DNA of 64,000 nucleotides from a virus: IMG/VR virus record IMGVR_UViG_3300009080_000001, positions 1 through 64,000 of that record. One strand, given 5' to 3'. The stretch's first letter is position 1. The number at the start of each line of letters is the position of its first letter. The notes beneath the pieces were generated by a model. That model made no database searches. It saw only the letters and a list, made by a program, of their open reading frames with translations, and was not told the origin of the DNA. The translations under genes and the position numbers were made by a program. This document shows positions 16,469 to 23,347 of this stretch, piece by piece.

Positions 16469-16768
16469 ATCTACTTCAATAAGTTAATACATTTAAAAGG
16501 TTTGAAACAAGGCATTACTAAACTTTACTAGTATATAAGGACACTAGCCGAAAAGTAATGCTAAATAGATTATGTTTATGCCGATACGATAGTATCACTT
16601 TCTCTATTTGGCTTTTGCTGTAAAGCAATTTAGTTTAGAGGTTGAAGCGTTCCGCTTGAGTCTTTTAACAATCGTTTCTCAAGTACTCGTTATCTTAATC
16701 TGATGTGTTCCGAGCCTAGTCGTCATTCTTTTCGCAAAGCCGTGACATTTTTTAACGGTCTTCATTCT
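16469..16768 (-). ncRNA. Structured noncoding transcript from a late promoter box
   Basis: About 300 bases between the late-type box (16775-16789) and the hairpin at 16452 lack a convincing gene. On the minus strand there are several perfect stems: AAGCG/CGCTT with a 3-base loop (about 16641-16653), TTGAG/CTCAA flanking it, GCTTT/AAAGC (about 16608-16623) and CCGT/ACGG. A frame of 28 codons (16765-16679) at its 5' end is possible but weak. A late regulatory or structural RNA is inferred. Confidence 0.4.
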
Positions 16769-16772
16769 CTTA

Positions 16773-16791
16773 TTATATAGTTGTTAAATAT
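16773..16791 (-). promoter_or_regulatory. Late promoter-like box upstream of noncoding RNA
   Basis: The minus strand has ATTTAACAACTATAT (16789-16775), identical to the boxes ahead of the virion genes. It is the only copy inside the early control region and has no structural gene after it. Confidence 0.65.
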
Positions 16792-16834
16792 ATTGTACGT
16801 ATCTTTTCCGTAACAGGTATTTATTTTCATTATT

Positions 16835-16972
16835 TCAATGATTACGGTTACTTAGTCTTATTAAAATAGCTACAATAAAATTACATGATGCCTGACTATA
16901 CTCTCCAGTTAGATACAGATATAATCCTAAACCTACATTAAGTAAAAATATTATATATTCAAATTTTTTCAT
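16835..16972 (-). CDS. Small membrane protein, 45 aa
   Basis: ATG at 16972 with AAAGGAA upstream, and TGA at 16837. It has a hydrophobic N-terminal helix (YIIFLLNVGLGLYLYL) and a second hydrophobic stretch (FIVAILI). It is the only early minus-strand coding frame, about 115 bases behind the promoter at 17087-17115. Confidence 0.5.
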   Translation of the reverse strand: MKKFEYIIFLLNVGLGLYLYLTGEYSQASCNFIVAILIRLSNRNH

Positions 16973-16995
16973 AAATAAAAATTCCTTTATTAAAT

Positions 16996-17080
16996 AGTCC
17001 CCAGAAGTCATCACAAATCGGGGGACTAAATAAGTTTAGTTGATGCGGTAGGCTTTACGCATCTTTGTCCAGTTGCCTAC
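16996..17080 (-). other. Leader with mutually exclusive hairpins
   Basis: Two stems share bases: GTAGGC/GCCTAC (17048-17053 with 17075-17080) and GATGCG/CGCATC (17042-17047 with 17058-17063). Forming the second buries part of the loop of the first. A third stem TAGTCCCC/GGGGACTA (16995-17028) follows. It lies in the 5' leader of the 45-aa gene and resembles an attenuator or RNA switch. Confidence 0.4.
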
Positions 17081-17086
17081 TCTAAT

Positions 17087-17159
17087 AATATATCAAAATT
17101 ATAGGATTCAATCAAGAGCTAAATTAGCAAGTGTAAATATTACAATCGGTAAAAATTAC
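17087..17159 (-). promoter_or_regulatory. Minus-strand sigma70-type promoter with two operators
   Basis: The minus strand has TTGATT (17115-17110), 17-base spacer, TATATT (17092-17087). Upstream lie TGTAAATATTACA (17132-17144), 16 bases from the -35, and a second GTAAAAATTAC (17149-17159). The same operator-to-promoter layout recurs on the plus strand at 17877 and 25534. Confidence 0.65.
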
Positions 17160-17406
17160 ATACTTTCATGAGGAATATACGCAACTGCCATAGATAGTTG
17201 GCTGTTCAGATTAGCTCAGGATTCATTTAAAAGTTTTTTGAAGGTGGTTATACACAGAACATTTAAAGAGCTTAGAAGCATGATTCTGTTACGATTAAGC
17301 CTATGAATAGTATTTATTTAGGGATTTTTTACAAGGAATATACGCAACTAAAGAAAAATTAAGTTGACTAAATAAAATTAGTTGTTGTCAAGCTTTTTCT
17401 TGGGAT
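17160..17406. other. Noncoding segment with a 15-bp direct repeat
   Basis: No gene seen. GGAATATACGCAACT occurs at 17172-17186 and again at 17335-17349, 163 bp apart, with a related ATAGAATATACGC at 15866. The repeat may be a protein-binding iteron or part of an origin. Unproven. Confidence 0.4.
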
Positions 17407-17485
17407 TGTAAATATTACCTATCTAATTTTTAGATCATAGCTATCTAATTATTATATTTGTGTTTATGACACGATATGTTATTCT
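17407..17485 (+). promoter_or_regulatory. Operator and early promoter
   Basis: Operator TGTAAATATTACC (17407-17419). A weaker promoter TTGTGT (17458-17463), 16 bases, TATTCT (17480-17485) precedes the 66-aa gene. The operator is further from the -35 (38 bases) than in the other copies. Confidence 0.45.
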
Positions 17486-17510
17486 AGTATTAGAAAAGGA
17501 GTTAACAAAA

Positions 17511-17711
17511 ATGAAAAAAACAAAACTTAATGGAGTATCACTAAATCTTATTAAAAATGCTATCAAAGATATTGAAAAGAATAACTATTATAACTATTCA
17601 TATTGGGGATATAGATTTAATAAGGTAAGTAATTTTATAACTCATAAACAACATATGGTTGAAATGATATTAAAAAACATTGAAAAAAGAAGGTTATTAA
17701 ATGGAAAATAA
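17511..17711 (+). CDS. Unknown basic protein, 66 aa
   Basis: Start chosen at 17511 because AAAAGGAG lies 9 bases upstream. A longer frame from 17460 would overlap the promoter. Rich in Lys, Asn and Tyr. Unknown early protein. Confidence 0.6.
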   Translation: MKKTKLNGVSLNLIKNAIKDIEKNNYYNYSYWGYRFNKVSNFITHKQHMVEMILKNIEKRRLLNGK

Positions 17712-17883
17712 AAAAATGAAACAAATGATTAAAGACTTAAACGATATGATTATAAAGTATCATGGTATTAAAGAGCTTGAAAGCGAGCGTGACGATCTTT
17801 GTAATATCCGTTGGGTGTTAGAGAACAAAGTAAGAAAAGCAACGTATAATAGTGAAAAAAGGGAAATTGAATATTATGTGTAA
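17701..17883 (+). CDS. Coiled-coil small protein, 60 aa
   Basis: Overlaps the previous gene by 11 bases. Charged and helical (IKELESERDDLCNIRWVLENKVRK). The last codons run into the palindromic operator at 17877. Unknown function. Confidence 0.58.
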   Translation: MENKKMKQMIKDLNDMIIKYHGIKELESERDDLCNIRWVLENKVRKATYNSEKREIEYYV

Positions 17884-17938
17884 AAATTACACACAGAGTA
17901 AAATAAATATTGAGATAAATTAAAAAGTGTAGTATAAT
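17877..17938 (+). promoter_or_regulatory. Operator and early sigma70-type promoter
   Basis: TGTGTAA-AAA-TTACACA (17877-17893) is a perfect 7-bp inverted repeat around 3 bases. Sixteen bases later comes TTGAGA (17910-17915), 17 bases, TATAAT (17933-17938). It is the longest palindrome of the operator family. Confidence 0.7.
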
Positions 17939-17992
17939 AAATTAAGGAAATAATTAGTCAACGGAATGGCGCAACACAAAATGAGGTAAGAA

Positions 17993-18307
17993 ATGAGCGC
18001 AAAAGGATTCACATTAAATACAACAAAAAAGCAAGGTGTTATAAGAGTATTAGATTTAGGCATGGGATTAAAAGCTGTAGATTATAGAGGTACTCAAGTC
18101 GTGCGAGAATTGAGCTATAAAGCGATTCAATTAAATACTAATGGTTGGTTAACAGTTACAAGTAAAAGGGCTATAAACCGATATTTCGACCTTAGAAGGC
18201 TACCTATGAGATTAGTACAAGAAAAATTCGTTTGGTATGTATATTTAAACGGTAAAAAATTACAGTATGATGATAATATGGTTATTGATTTAGGACTATG
18301 TGCCTAA
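17993..18307 (+). CDS. Unknown early protein, 104 aa
   Basis: Start preceded by GAGGTAAG. The pattern ...NTNGWLTVTSKRAINRYFDLRRLPMRLVQEKFVWYV is typical of a small phage beta-alpha protein family of unknown role. No catalytic motif is apparent. Confidence 0.68.
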   Translation: MSAKGFTLNTTKKQGVIRVLDLGMGLKAVDYRGTQVVRELSYKAIQLNTNGWLTVTSKRAINRYFDLRRLPMRLVQEKFVWYVYLNGKKLQYDDNMVIDLGLCA

Positions 18308-18374
18308 ATTTCCTATACAGTGTGTTAGACTCATGGAGGAGTCAATTTTAAACAAAAATTATTGAGGTGAAAAG

Positions 18375-18575
18375 ATGAGTGATTTAGATATTGTTAAAAG
18401 AGAAAATGTTATTGAAAAATTAGCCCAAAAAAGGACTGATGATGTCGATACTCAAACATTAATGGAAATGTTTCAAGAAAATCAAATATGCTATTTAGAA
18501 AATATGTCAGATAATGAACTGTTAGAACATTTAGAAGATTATGAAGAGTTCGACCTTTTAAAGGAAATCAAGTAA
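18375..18575 (+). CDS. Unknown acidic protein, 66 aa
   Basis: GAGGTG ribosome-binding site 7 bases before the ATG. Helical, acidic. It ends inside the following operator. Unknown. Confidence 0.62.
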   Translation: MSDLDIVKRENVIEKLAQKRTDDVDTQTLMEMFQENQICYLENMSDNELLEHLEDYEEFDLLKEIK

Positions 18576-18618
18576 AATTTACATATAGTATTGTTTTAAA
18601 GTAAAAATATGATAATAT
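18572..18618 (+). promoter_or_regulatory. Operator and early promoter
   Basis: Palindrome GTAAA-A-TTTAC (18572-18582), then TTGTTT (18591-18596), 16 bases, TAATAT (18613-18618). The transcript begins with a GTTGT-TAAC-ACAAC hairpin (18629-18642) directly before the AAAGGAG site. Confidence 0.6.
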
Positions 18619-18628
18619 ATAAATAGAA

Positions 18629-18642
18629 GTTGTTAACACAAC
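18629..18642 (+). other. 5' leader hairpin
   Basis: GTTGT/ACAAC stem with a 4-base loop immediately upstream of the ribosome-binding site. An identical stem occurs at 21162-21175. It may stabilise the mRNA or tune initiation. Confidence 0.45.
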
Positions 18643-18658
18643 GAAAGGAGTTAAGAAA

Positions 18659-18805
18659 ATGATTTATTTAACGTATACAATTGGATTTTTAATGGTAGCA
18701 TTTACAGGGTATCTAATACTAAAATATAACGCTGAATTTAAGGCTGTAAAGGTTCGTACTAGAAAATATATAAGATATATGCGCAAAACAGATAGAAAGC
18801 GTTAG
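18659..18805 (+). CDS. Single-pass membrane protein, 48 aa
   Basis: AAAGGAG 9 bases before the ATG. N-terminal membrane helix (TIGFLMVAFTGYLIL) and a very basic C-terminal tail (VRTRKYIRYMRKTDRKR). Unknown early membrane protein. Confidence 0.58.
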   Translation: MIYLTYTIGFLMVAFTGYLILKYNAEFKAVKVRTRKYIRYMRKTDRKR

Positions 18806-18814
18806 GATTGAAAT

Positions 18815-18889
18815 ATGGAGTTATTAGCGGTATTATTATGTATAGGGTTCATCATAGCATGGGTAAGATTAATTAATATAATGAGGTAA
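18815..18889 (+). CDS. Membrane peptide, 24 aa
   Basis: A short hydrophobic frame between two credible genes. No clear ribosome-binding site. Confidence 0.35.
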   Translation: MELLAVLLCIGFIIAWVRLINIMR

Positions 18890-18891
18890 AA

Positions 18892-19062
18892 ATGGATTAT
18901 AAAACTGTTTTTAGGTTAACTTTTGATGATTTTGAAAGTGTTTTAGGAAGAGATTTAACCGACGACGAAAAAGATACCGTACTAAACAAATTTAGTTTAG
19001 GAGATTGGTGGGAAGAGGTTGAGTGTTTTTTAGATATTCATAATATTAAAGGAGATAAATAA
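18892..19062 (+). CDS. Unknown acidic protein, 56 aa
   Basis: GAGG 5 bases before the ATG. Acidic and helical. Followed with one base of spacing by the next gene. Unknown. Confidence 0.6.
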   Translation: MDYKTVFRLTFDDFESVLGRDLTDDEKDTVLNKFSLGDWWEEVECFLDIHNIKGDK

Positions 19063-19063
19063 A

Positions 19064-19228
19064 ATGGAACTGTGGAGTGACAAGAAACAAAAGAAAGGTG
19101 ATAGAATCTCACTAAACAAAAACGGTAAGACTTACATAGTAAAGTCATGTGAGCATACTGGAAAATATGACAATAGAGATCATTATAAACTTAAGGTAAG
19201 ACTTGAAAAAAAGGAAGTAATACAATGA
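19064..19228 (+). CDS. Small basic protein, 54 aa
   Basis: GGAG upstream. Basic, with KKGDRISLNKNGKTYIVKSCE suggesting a small beta-barrel. TGA overlaps the next ATG. Confidence 0.58.
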   Translation: MELWSDKKQKKGDRISLNKNGKTYIVKSCEHTGKYDNRDHYKLKVRLEKKEVIQ

Positions 19229-19440
19229 TTTTATGGTTTATAGGTGCAGTAGTAACGTCTGTAATAATTACACTAGGTCTAGCCTATGGCGGTTTTATAT
19301 GGTATAATAAAAAGTTAGAAGCTCAAGCTAAAGAAGCTACTGAGGAATTAACAAGAATATTACAAGAACAATTAAGTCAAGAAGAAAACGACTATGTGAA
19401 TAAATTACATAGCGGTAACAGTAAAGGATTTTTACAATAG
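19225..19440 (+). CDS. Single-pass membrane protein with coiled coil, 71 aa
   Basis: N-terminal membrane helix (residues 2-28) then an acidic helix rich in Glu/Gln. The topology resembles an inner-membrane spanin subunit, but it is expressed early, next to a lipoprotein. It could instead partner that lipoprotein. Confidence 0.6.
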   Translation: MILWFIGAVVTSVIITLGLAYGGFIWYNKKLEAQAKEATEELTRILQEQLSQEENDYVNKLHSGNSKGFLQ

Positions 19441-19453
19441 GAGGAATTTAAGT

Positions 19454-20179
19454 ATGAGTAAATTTAGAAGTTTAGTAGGGGCATTTATTTTGTTTCCGCT
19501 TTTCGTGAGTTGTGGTAAACAAGATTTGTTGACTAATGCTAATAGGGAAGTAAAAAAAGGAATTGTCAACGGTGTGAATACTTTACACAAAGGTTTTAAT
19601 GATGCAGTAAGTACAGGATCAAAGGCAGTTTCAGATTCAAATGAAACTATTAAGAAAGGTTTAACAGATTCAAAACGAGAAACTGATGGTTTTTTAACTA
19701 CCTCAAAAAATACTATTGATAGAGAATCAAGTAATGGTATTTATAACGGTGGCAAATTTATCGAAAGTGTAGGTCAAGTGCCACGAAAAATTGCCAATGA
19801 TATTCTAGGTACAGACGAGGACAGTGATGAAAATTTACACGATTTGCAAAAACAAGTTGACGCTATGTATATCGAATTTTACGAAGCATTAGCAGATTTA
19901 GGTTCTGAAATGGACGAAATGAAAATCGAGTTACAGGGTGATAATCAAGCGTTACAAGACGTTGTAGATAATGTGCATACTTCCCTACTTAGACAGATTA
20001 GAAGAGGCGACAGGCGTAGTTTAAGTAAGATTAGAGCGTTAAAAAATCAGCTTAGAGATTTGAGATATAACGTAAGACAAATTAGACGACACATTAATGA
20101 TTTAGAAGTAGTTTGCGATTATTTTAGACTAGGTTGGCGATATTTTGCAACTTACTGCGAGTTAGAAAGTAACAGGTAA
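19454..20179 (+). CDS. Early lipoprotein with long coiled coil, 241 aa
   Basis: AGGAGG precedes the ATG. The signal sequence ends in a lipobox-like FVSC (Cys about residue 21), so the mature protein is lipid-anchored. It then has a Ser/Thr/Lys-rich segment with three loosely repeated NREVKKG/NETIKKG-like units, an amphipathic helix and a basic C-terminal domain. Because it is made early, a role at the envelope such as superinfection exclusion (receptor blocking, as known for the T5 lipoprotein Llp) is a reasonable inference. No homology claim is made. Confidence 0.72.
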   Translation: MSKFRSLVGAFILFPLFVSCGKQDLLTNANREVKKGIVNGVNTLHKGFNDAVSTGSKAVSDSNETIKKGLTDSKRETDGFLTTSKNTIDRESSNGIYNGGKFIESVGQVPRKIANDILGTDEDSDENLHDLQKQVDAMYIEFYEALADLGSEMDEMKIELQGDNQALQDVVDNVHTSLLRQIRRGDRRSLSKIRALKNQLRDLRYNVRQIRRHINDLEVVCDYFRLGWRYFATYCELESNR

Positions 20180-20222
20180 AAATTACATGGTGGGTTGTTT
20201 AGTTTTCAAAGTATGATATTCT
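20176..20222 (+). promoter_or_regulatory. Operator and early promoter
   Basis: GTAA-AAA-TTAC (20176-20186), 8 bases, TTGTTT (20195-20200), 16 bases, TATTCT (20217-20222). It overlaps the end of the lipoprotein gene. Confidence 0.55.
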
Positions 20223-20251
20223 ATATACAGGAAATAACGGAGGTGTTAAAA

Positions 20252-20485
20252 ATGAAATACGGAAATTACGACGATTGGAAATTAGACAATCCATATGAAA
20301 ATGAGGTTGAAAGTTATGAGAGTGAAAAGTTCGGCTATTGGTCAATGGATGATACTCTAGTAATGAAGTTCAATGATTTAATAGAGGAGTATAAAGGAAA
20401 CGATTTAGAAGAATATGCTGAGAATATTGCAGACGAATTAGGTTTAAGTATAAGTTACGAACGATCATTGGAGGTAGGTTTATAA
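20252..20485 (+). CDS. Unknown acidic protein, 77 aa
   Basis: CGGAGG lies 9 bases before this ATG. An earlier in-frame start at 20195 would lie in the promoter. Acidic, with a helical C-terminal half. Unknown. Confidence 0.62.
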   Translation: MKYGNYDDWKLDNPYENEVESYESEKFGYWSMDDTLVMKFNDLIEEYKGNDLEEYAENIADELGLSISYERSLEVGL

Positions 20486-20673
20486 TGAAAAATATTAACG
20501 TATCATTTTTATTTTTTTATTTAGGAGTGGATGAATTTACATCAAATTTAGAAGTAAAAGAAGCTGTAAAATTATTAGCAAGTTTATTAAATAAAGAGCA
20601 AAATATAAATGAAATAGTAGAGAATATAAATGAATATCACATTCAAAGAAAAATAGAAGGGTATAATGAATAA
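20485..20673 (+). CDS. Unknown small protein, 62 aa
   Basis: ATG overlaps the preceding TAA, with AGGTAGG upstream. Hydrophobic N-terminus (VSFLFFYLG) then a helical acidic part. Unknown. Confidence 0.58.
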   Translation: MKNINVSFLFFYLGVDEFTSNLEVKEAVKLLASLLNKEQNINEIVENINEYHIQRKIEGYNE

Positions 20674-20851
20674 TCCATATGCACCAAGTACAAATGATAT
20701 GATTGAAGTATGTAAAAGTTACACAAATGAAGATGATATGTTGAAATATCTAGCTGAATGTGCTAGTCATGATTATAGTTGTCCAGATAAATGCGATCAG
20801 TGGGCAATGGAATTTTTAGAGGAAAATGAGGAGGAAATTAATGGAAATTAA
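20666..20851 (+). CDS. Unknown acidic protein with cysteines, 61 aa
   Basis: Overlaps the previous gene by 8 bases. Four Cys (C16, C32, C39, C43) with CASHDYSCPDKC suggest a possible metal site. Acidic. Unknown. Confidence 0.58.
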   Translation: MNNPYAPSTNDMIEVCKSYTNEDDMLKYLAECASHDYSCPDKCDQWAMEFLEENEEEINGN

Positions 20852-21086
20852 TATTATAGACGTTGAACAAACTTTTTACAGAGAATTATTAAGGTTATCT
20901 AAAGAAAAGCTAGAGGATAAAAGGGCAGATTTATTTAATGCAACAAAATATACATTAAGTTCTGATTTTATTGATTATGATAAACTTACTGATGATTTAA
21001 TTACAATAGATAAACAATTGAAAGCCGTTAATCAGGAGATTAAGATACATACTCCAGTTTTTTGTGAAGATGATATCCCATTTTAA
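20841..21086 (+). CDS. Unknown helical protein, 81 aa
   Basis: Start chosen at 20841 with GAGGAGG upstream. Charged helical protein ending FCEDDIPF, an acidic aromatic tail like those SSB-type proteins use for partner binding. Unknown. Confidence 0.6.
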   Translation: MEINIIDVEQTFYRELLRLSKEKLEDKRADLFNATKYTLSSDFIDYDKLTDDLITIDKQLKAVNQEIKIHTPVFCEDDIPF

Positions 21087-21088
21087 AT

Positions 21089-21137
21089 TGTAAAATTTAC
21101 ACAGGCTATTGACGCAAGGTATCAAATAGACTATACT
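21089..21137 (+). promoter_or_regulatory. Operator and strong early promoter
   Basis: TGTAAA-A-TTTACA (21089-21101) is a perfect palindrome. Seven bases later comes TTGACG (21109-21114), 17 bases, TATACT (21132-21137). Confidence 0.75.
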
Positions 21138-21161
21138 AGTAATAGGAAATAACTTAACAAA

Positions 21162-21175
21162 GTTGTTAGCACAAC
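21162..21175 (+). other. 5' leader hairpin
   Basis: GTTGT-TAGC-ACAAC just before the AAAAGGA ribosome-binding site of the gp88-like gene. Same stem as at 18629 with a different loop. Confidence 0.45.
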
Positions 21176-21192
21176 AAAAAAAGGAAATAACA

Positions 21193-21771
21193 ATGACTAA
21201 ACTATTCACAAGAAATTCAAAGTTAAAGAAAGCTGAGTATCATACTGTAAATTTTGGTATCCCTGCTTTAAAGACTTGTCCCGAAGCTGATAAGTGTAAG
21301 TCATTCTGTTATGCTAATAAAGGTGCATATACGTGGCCTGTAGTTAAAGCGGCCTATGAATTTAGATACCAAGCAACTAAGCAAACAGATTTTATTGAGG
21401 TTGCTGTTAGTACTTTATCTAAAATGAGAAAACTTGATGCTGTGCGTATACATGATTCTGGGGATTTTTACAACAAAGAGTACCTTTATAAATGGTTCGA
21501 AATAGCTCGAAATATGCCATCTAAGACGTTCTATGCCTACACTAAGAGGGTTAAGTTGCTTAAGGATAACGAGGCTTTAAAACCTAGTAACATGGTTATT
21601 ATATATTCATTAGGTGGTAGAGAAGATAGCTTGATTGACCAAAAAGTAGACAGGCATAGTAAAATTTTCAATAACCTTGAAGAATTAGAAAAATCAGGGT
21701 ATATTGATACTAGTAAGAACGATAGCAATGCTATTAAAGATAATCACAAAGTTGGATTAGTATTACATTAG
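21193..21771 (+). CDS. Gp88-like phage protein, 192 aa
   Basis: Matches the phage gene 88 family pattern: start KLFTRNSKLKK, then FGIPALKTCPEADKCKSFCYANKGAY (a CxxxxxCxxxC cysteine cluster near residues 26-36), RIHDSGDFYNKEYLYKW near 90, and YAYTKR. The family is widespread in phages. Its biochemical role is not established to my knowledge, and the cysteines suggest metal or cluster binding. It is early-expressed with its own promoter. Confidence 0.82.
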   Translation: MTKLFTRNSKLKKAEYHTVNFGIPALKTCPEADKCKSFCYANKGAYTWPVVKAAYEFRYQATKQTDFIEVAVSTLSKMRKLDAVRIHDSGDFYNKEYLYKWFEIARNMPSKTFYAYTKRVKLLKDNEALKPSNMVIIYSLGGREDSLIDQKVDRHSKIFNNLEELEKSGYIDTSKNDSNAIKDNHKVGLVLH

Positions 21772-21781
21772 GAGATAAGAA

Positions 21782-22023
21782 ATGAAAAAAGTACATGATA
21801 CTAAAACAAAAAATATGTTTTAAATGGATATTTAAAAAGAAATAGTATATTTATTATTAAATTTGAAATGAATTATGTTAAAAACGGATATAGTAAAACA
21901 TTCAAACATAGTGTTATTTTATTAGGAGTAGAATATAAGATAGAATTTGCTATATATAACAAGTTTATAGAAGATGGGAAAAAGTATGTTTTAAGTAAAG
22001 GTAGGCAAGTAGAATGTAACTAA
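21782..22023 (+). pseudogene. Frameshifted (or slippage-expressed) small gene
   Basis: AGGAG precedes ATG 21782, which opens a frame ending after 13 codons. The adjacent frame continues for about 70 codons to TAA 22023 with good coding character (NYVKNGYSKTFKHSVILLG...) but lacks a start with a ribosome-binding site. The frames meet at an A6 run (21808-21813), so adding one base restores one protein of about 80 residues. It is either a true frameshift mutation, a sequencing slip or slippage-dependent expression. Confidence 0.55.
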
Positions 22024-22071
22024 GTAAAAATTACACACTAGATTGACGCAACAAGAAAAACATGAGATACT
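22024..22071 (+). promoter_or_regulatory. Operator and early promoter
   Basis: GTAA-AAA-TTAC (22024-22034), 8 bases, TTGACG (22043-22048), 17 bases, GATACT (22066-22071). Confidence 0.7.
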
Positions 22072-22094
22072 AAATATAGAAAAGGAGTTAAGAA

Positions 22095-22346
22095 ATGAAC
22101 AAACAAGAAATTAGAAAAATGGTAGGCAATCAATTCTTTAGCGCAGTATTTGTAAAAAGAAATGGTGAGGTTAGAACAATGTTATGTAGATTAGGTGTTA
22201 AAAAGCATTTAAAAGGTGGCACAAAGAAATATGACTATGACCATCTAATGACAGTATATGACGTTAAAAAGAAAGGTTATAGGACAATTAACATGGATAC
22301 ACTATTGCAAGTTAAAGCTAATGGTAAAGTGATTAAGGTTAAATAG
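22095..22346 (+). CDS. Unknown basic protein, 83 aa
   Basis: AAAGGAG 8 bases upstream. FFSAVFVKRNGEVRTMLCRLGVKKHLKGGTKKYD...MTVYDVKKKGYRTINMDTLLQVKANG has the form of the small phage WYL-like/SH3-like proteins often seen in early regions. Probably nucleic-acid or protein binding. Inferred. Confidence 0.68.
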   Translation: MNKQEIRKMVGNQFFSAVFVKRNGEVRTMLCRLGVKKHLKGGTKKYDYDHLMTVYDVKKKGYRTINMDTLLQVKANGKVIKVK

Positions 22347-22459
22347 TGGAAAAGTGCGGAACATATCACAGTGAGGAAAATGTTAGATATTGTAGAGAGG
22401 TATTATTAGAAAAACTTGAGAAAGCTAATAAAGAAATAAAGGAATTAAAAAATGAATAA
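22346..22459 (+). CDS. Small coiled-coil protein, 37 aa
   Basis: GTG overlaps the preceding TAG. The short His/Cys-containing head (KCGTYH...YC) is followed by a Lys/Glu helix. It overlaps the next gene by 8 bases. Confidence 0.45.
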   Translation: MEKCGTYHSEENVRYCREVLLEKLEKANKEIKELKNE

Positions 22460-22640
22460 TCAACAAAAACAAATGCAAGAGTTAAGTTATCAGTTAGGAT
22501 TAAAGAAGCTCTCAGAGGCTCTAGAATCGGCTGAGAAAGCTCAGGATAGTAAAAGGGTATCTGAGGTATTGGCTAAAATGGAAAAGCTTATAGACTCAAA
22601 TGAGAAGCTACAAAATACAGAGAAAATATGGTTACACTAG
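22452..22640 (+). CDS. Coiled-coil protein, 62 aa
   Basis: Almost wholly helical and charged (LKKLSEALESAEKAQDSKRV...). It overlaps the neighbouring genes. Probably oligomeric. Unknown. Confidence 0.58.
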   Translation: MNNQQKQMQELSYQLGLKKLSEALESAEKAQDSKRVSEVLAKMEKLIDSNEKLQNTEKIWLH

Positions 22641-22945
22641 AATATAAGTTAAAAGGCAATGAATTTAAACTACTCCAGTACTTAAAAACTTTAGATAATA
22701 TTAAATCTCAAGGTGATATGGCACAGGATTTGTATATGAGTATCAGGACTGTAAGAGGTACTTTAAAGACATTAAAAGAGTATAATGTTATCGAAGTAGG
22801 CAAGTCCGGTGTTAAGGTTAATGATATTAGTTTATGGGATTTAGAAGCTTATACTACAAAGAAGTTTAAAACAGAATTGCCTAAATTAATAGCTCAAGAG
22901 GAGTTGGAAAATGGAAATAAAGAAGAGTCGGAAGTTACTAATTAA
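22628..22945 (+). CDS. Winged-helix DNA-binding protein, 105 aa
   Basis: Residues about 8-65 follow a winged helix-turn-helix pattern: FKLLQYLKTLDNIKSQGDMAQDLYMSIRTVRGTLKTLKEYNVIEVGKSGVKVN, with a wing and a short acidic C-terminal tail. It is a good candidate for an early regulator or replication initiator-type protein. It could be what reads the palindromic operators here, which is speculation. Confidence 0.7.
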   Translation: MVTLEYKLKGNEFKLLQYLKTLDNIKSQGDMAQDLYMSIRTVRGTLKTLKEYNVIEVGKSGVKVNDISLWDLEAYTTKKFKTELPKLIAQEELENGNKEESEVTN

Positions 22946-23114
22946 ATTTGCTAGGCAACAATTTAAAGAGGAACTTAAGTTTATGGACGATAAAATATAT
23001 CATTGTGGTGTAAGATTTTATAGTGATAAGATGGTAAATGATTTAATTGAAAGCGGTAAGTCGGTTGGTGGTGCATTAGCTGAGTTAGCTGAGAAGGATC
23101 ATAGGAGCTTATAA
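22911..23114 (+). CDS. Unknown small protein, 67 aa
   Basis: Overlaps the previous gene by 35 bases, with GAGTTGG upstream. Basic N-terminus. Unknown. Confidence 0.55.
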   Translation: MEIKKSRKLLIKFARQQFKEELKFMDDKIYHCGVRFYSDKMVNDLIESGKSVGGALAELAEKDHRSL

Positions 23115-23284
23115 TGGACATTGATAATTTAAAAAAAGACTTACATGATTTATTTTGTAAGTATAACATAGACGGTATATTTAGTGAATTTATAGACGAC
23201 GGGGTGATTATAAAAGATAATGATGGAATATTTTACATATTAGATACTAAAGGAAAAATTATTTCTATCGAAATTGATAGGTAA
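23114..23284 (+). CDS. Unknown small acidic protein, 56 aa
   Basis: ATG overlaps the preceding TAA, with AGGAG upstream. The C-terminal half is beta-like (GVIIKDNDGIFYILDTKGKIISIEI). The stop overlaps the next operator. Confidence 0.55.
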   Translation: MDIDNLKKDLHDLFCKYNIDGIFSEFIDDGVIIKDNDGIFYILDTKGKIISIEIDR

Positions 23285-23329
23285 ATTTTACACACTACTA
23301 TTGACGCTAGGCATAAAATAAAGTATATT
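23281..23329 (+). promoter_or_regulatory. Operator and early promoter
   Basis: GTAAA-T-TTTAC (23281-23291), 9 bases, TTGACG (23301-23306), 17 bases, TATATT (23324-23329). Confidence 0.72.
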
Positions 23330-23347
23330 ATATATAGGAGGTAAGGG

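Noticed and set aside
16795-17460. tRNA or CRISPR in the long noncoding region
   Set aside because: No cloverleaf with an acceptor stem and TTC arm and no regularly spaced repeats could be found. The repeats present are operators and a two-copy 15-mer.
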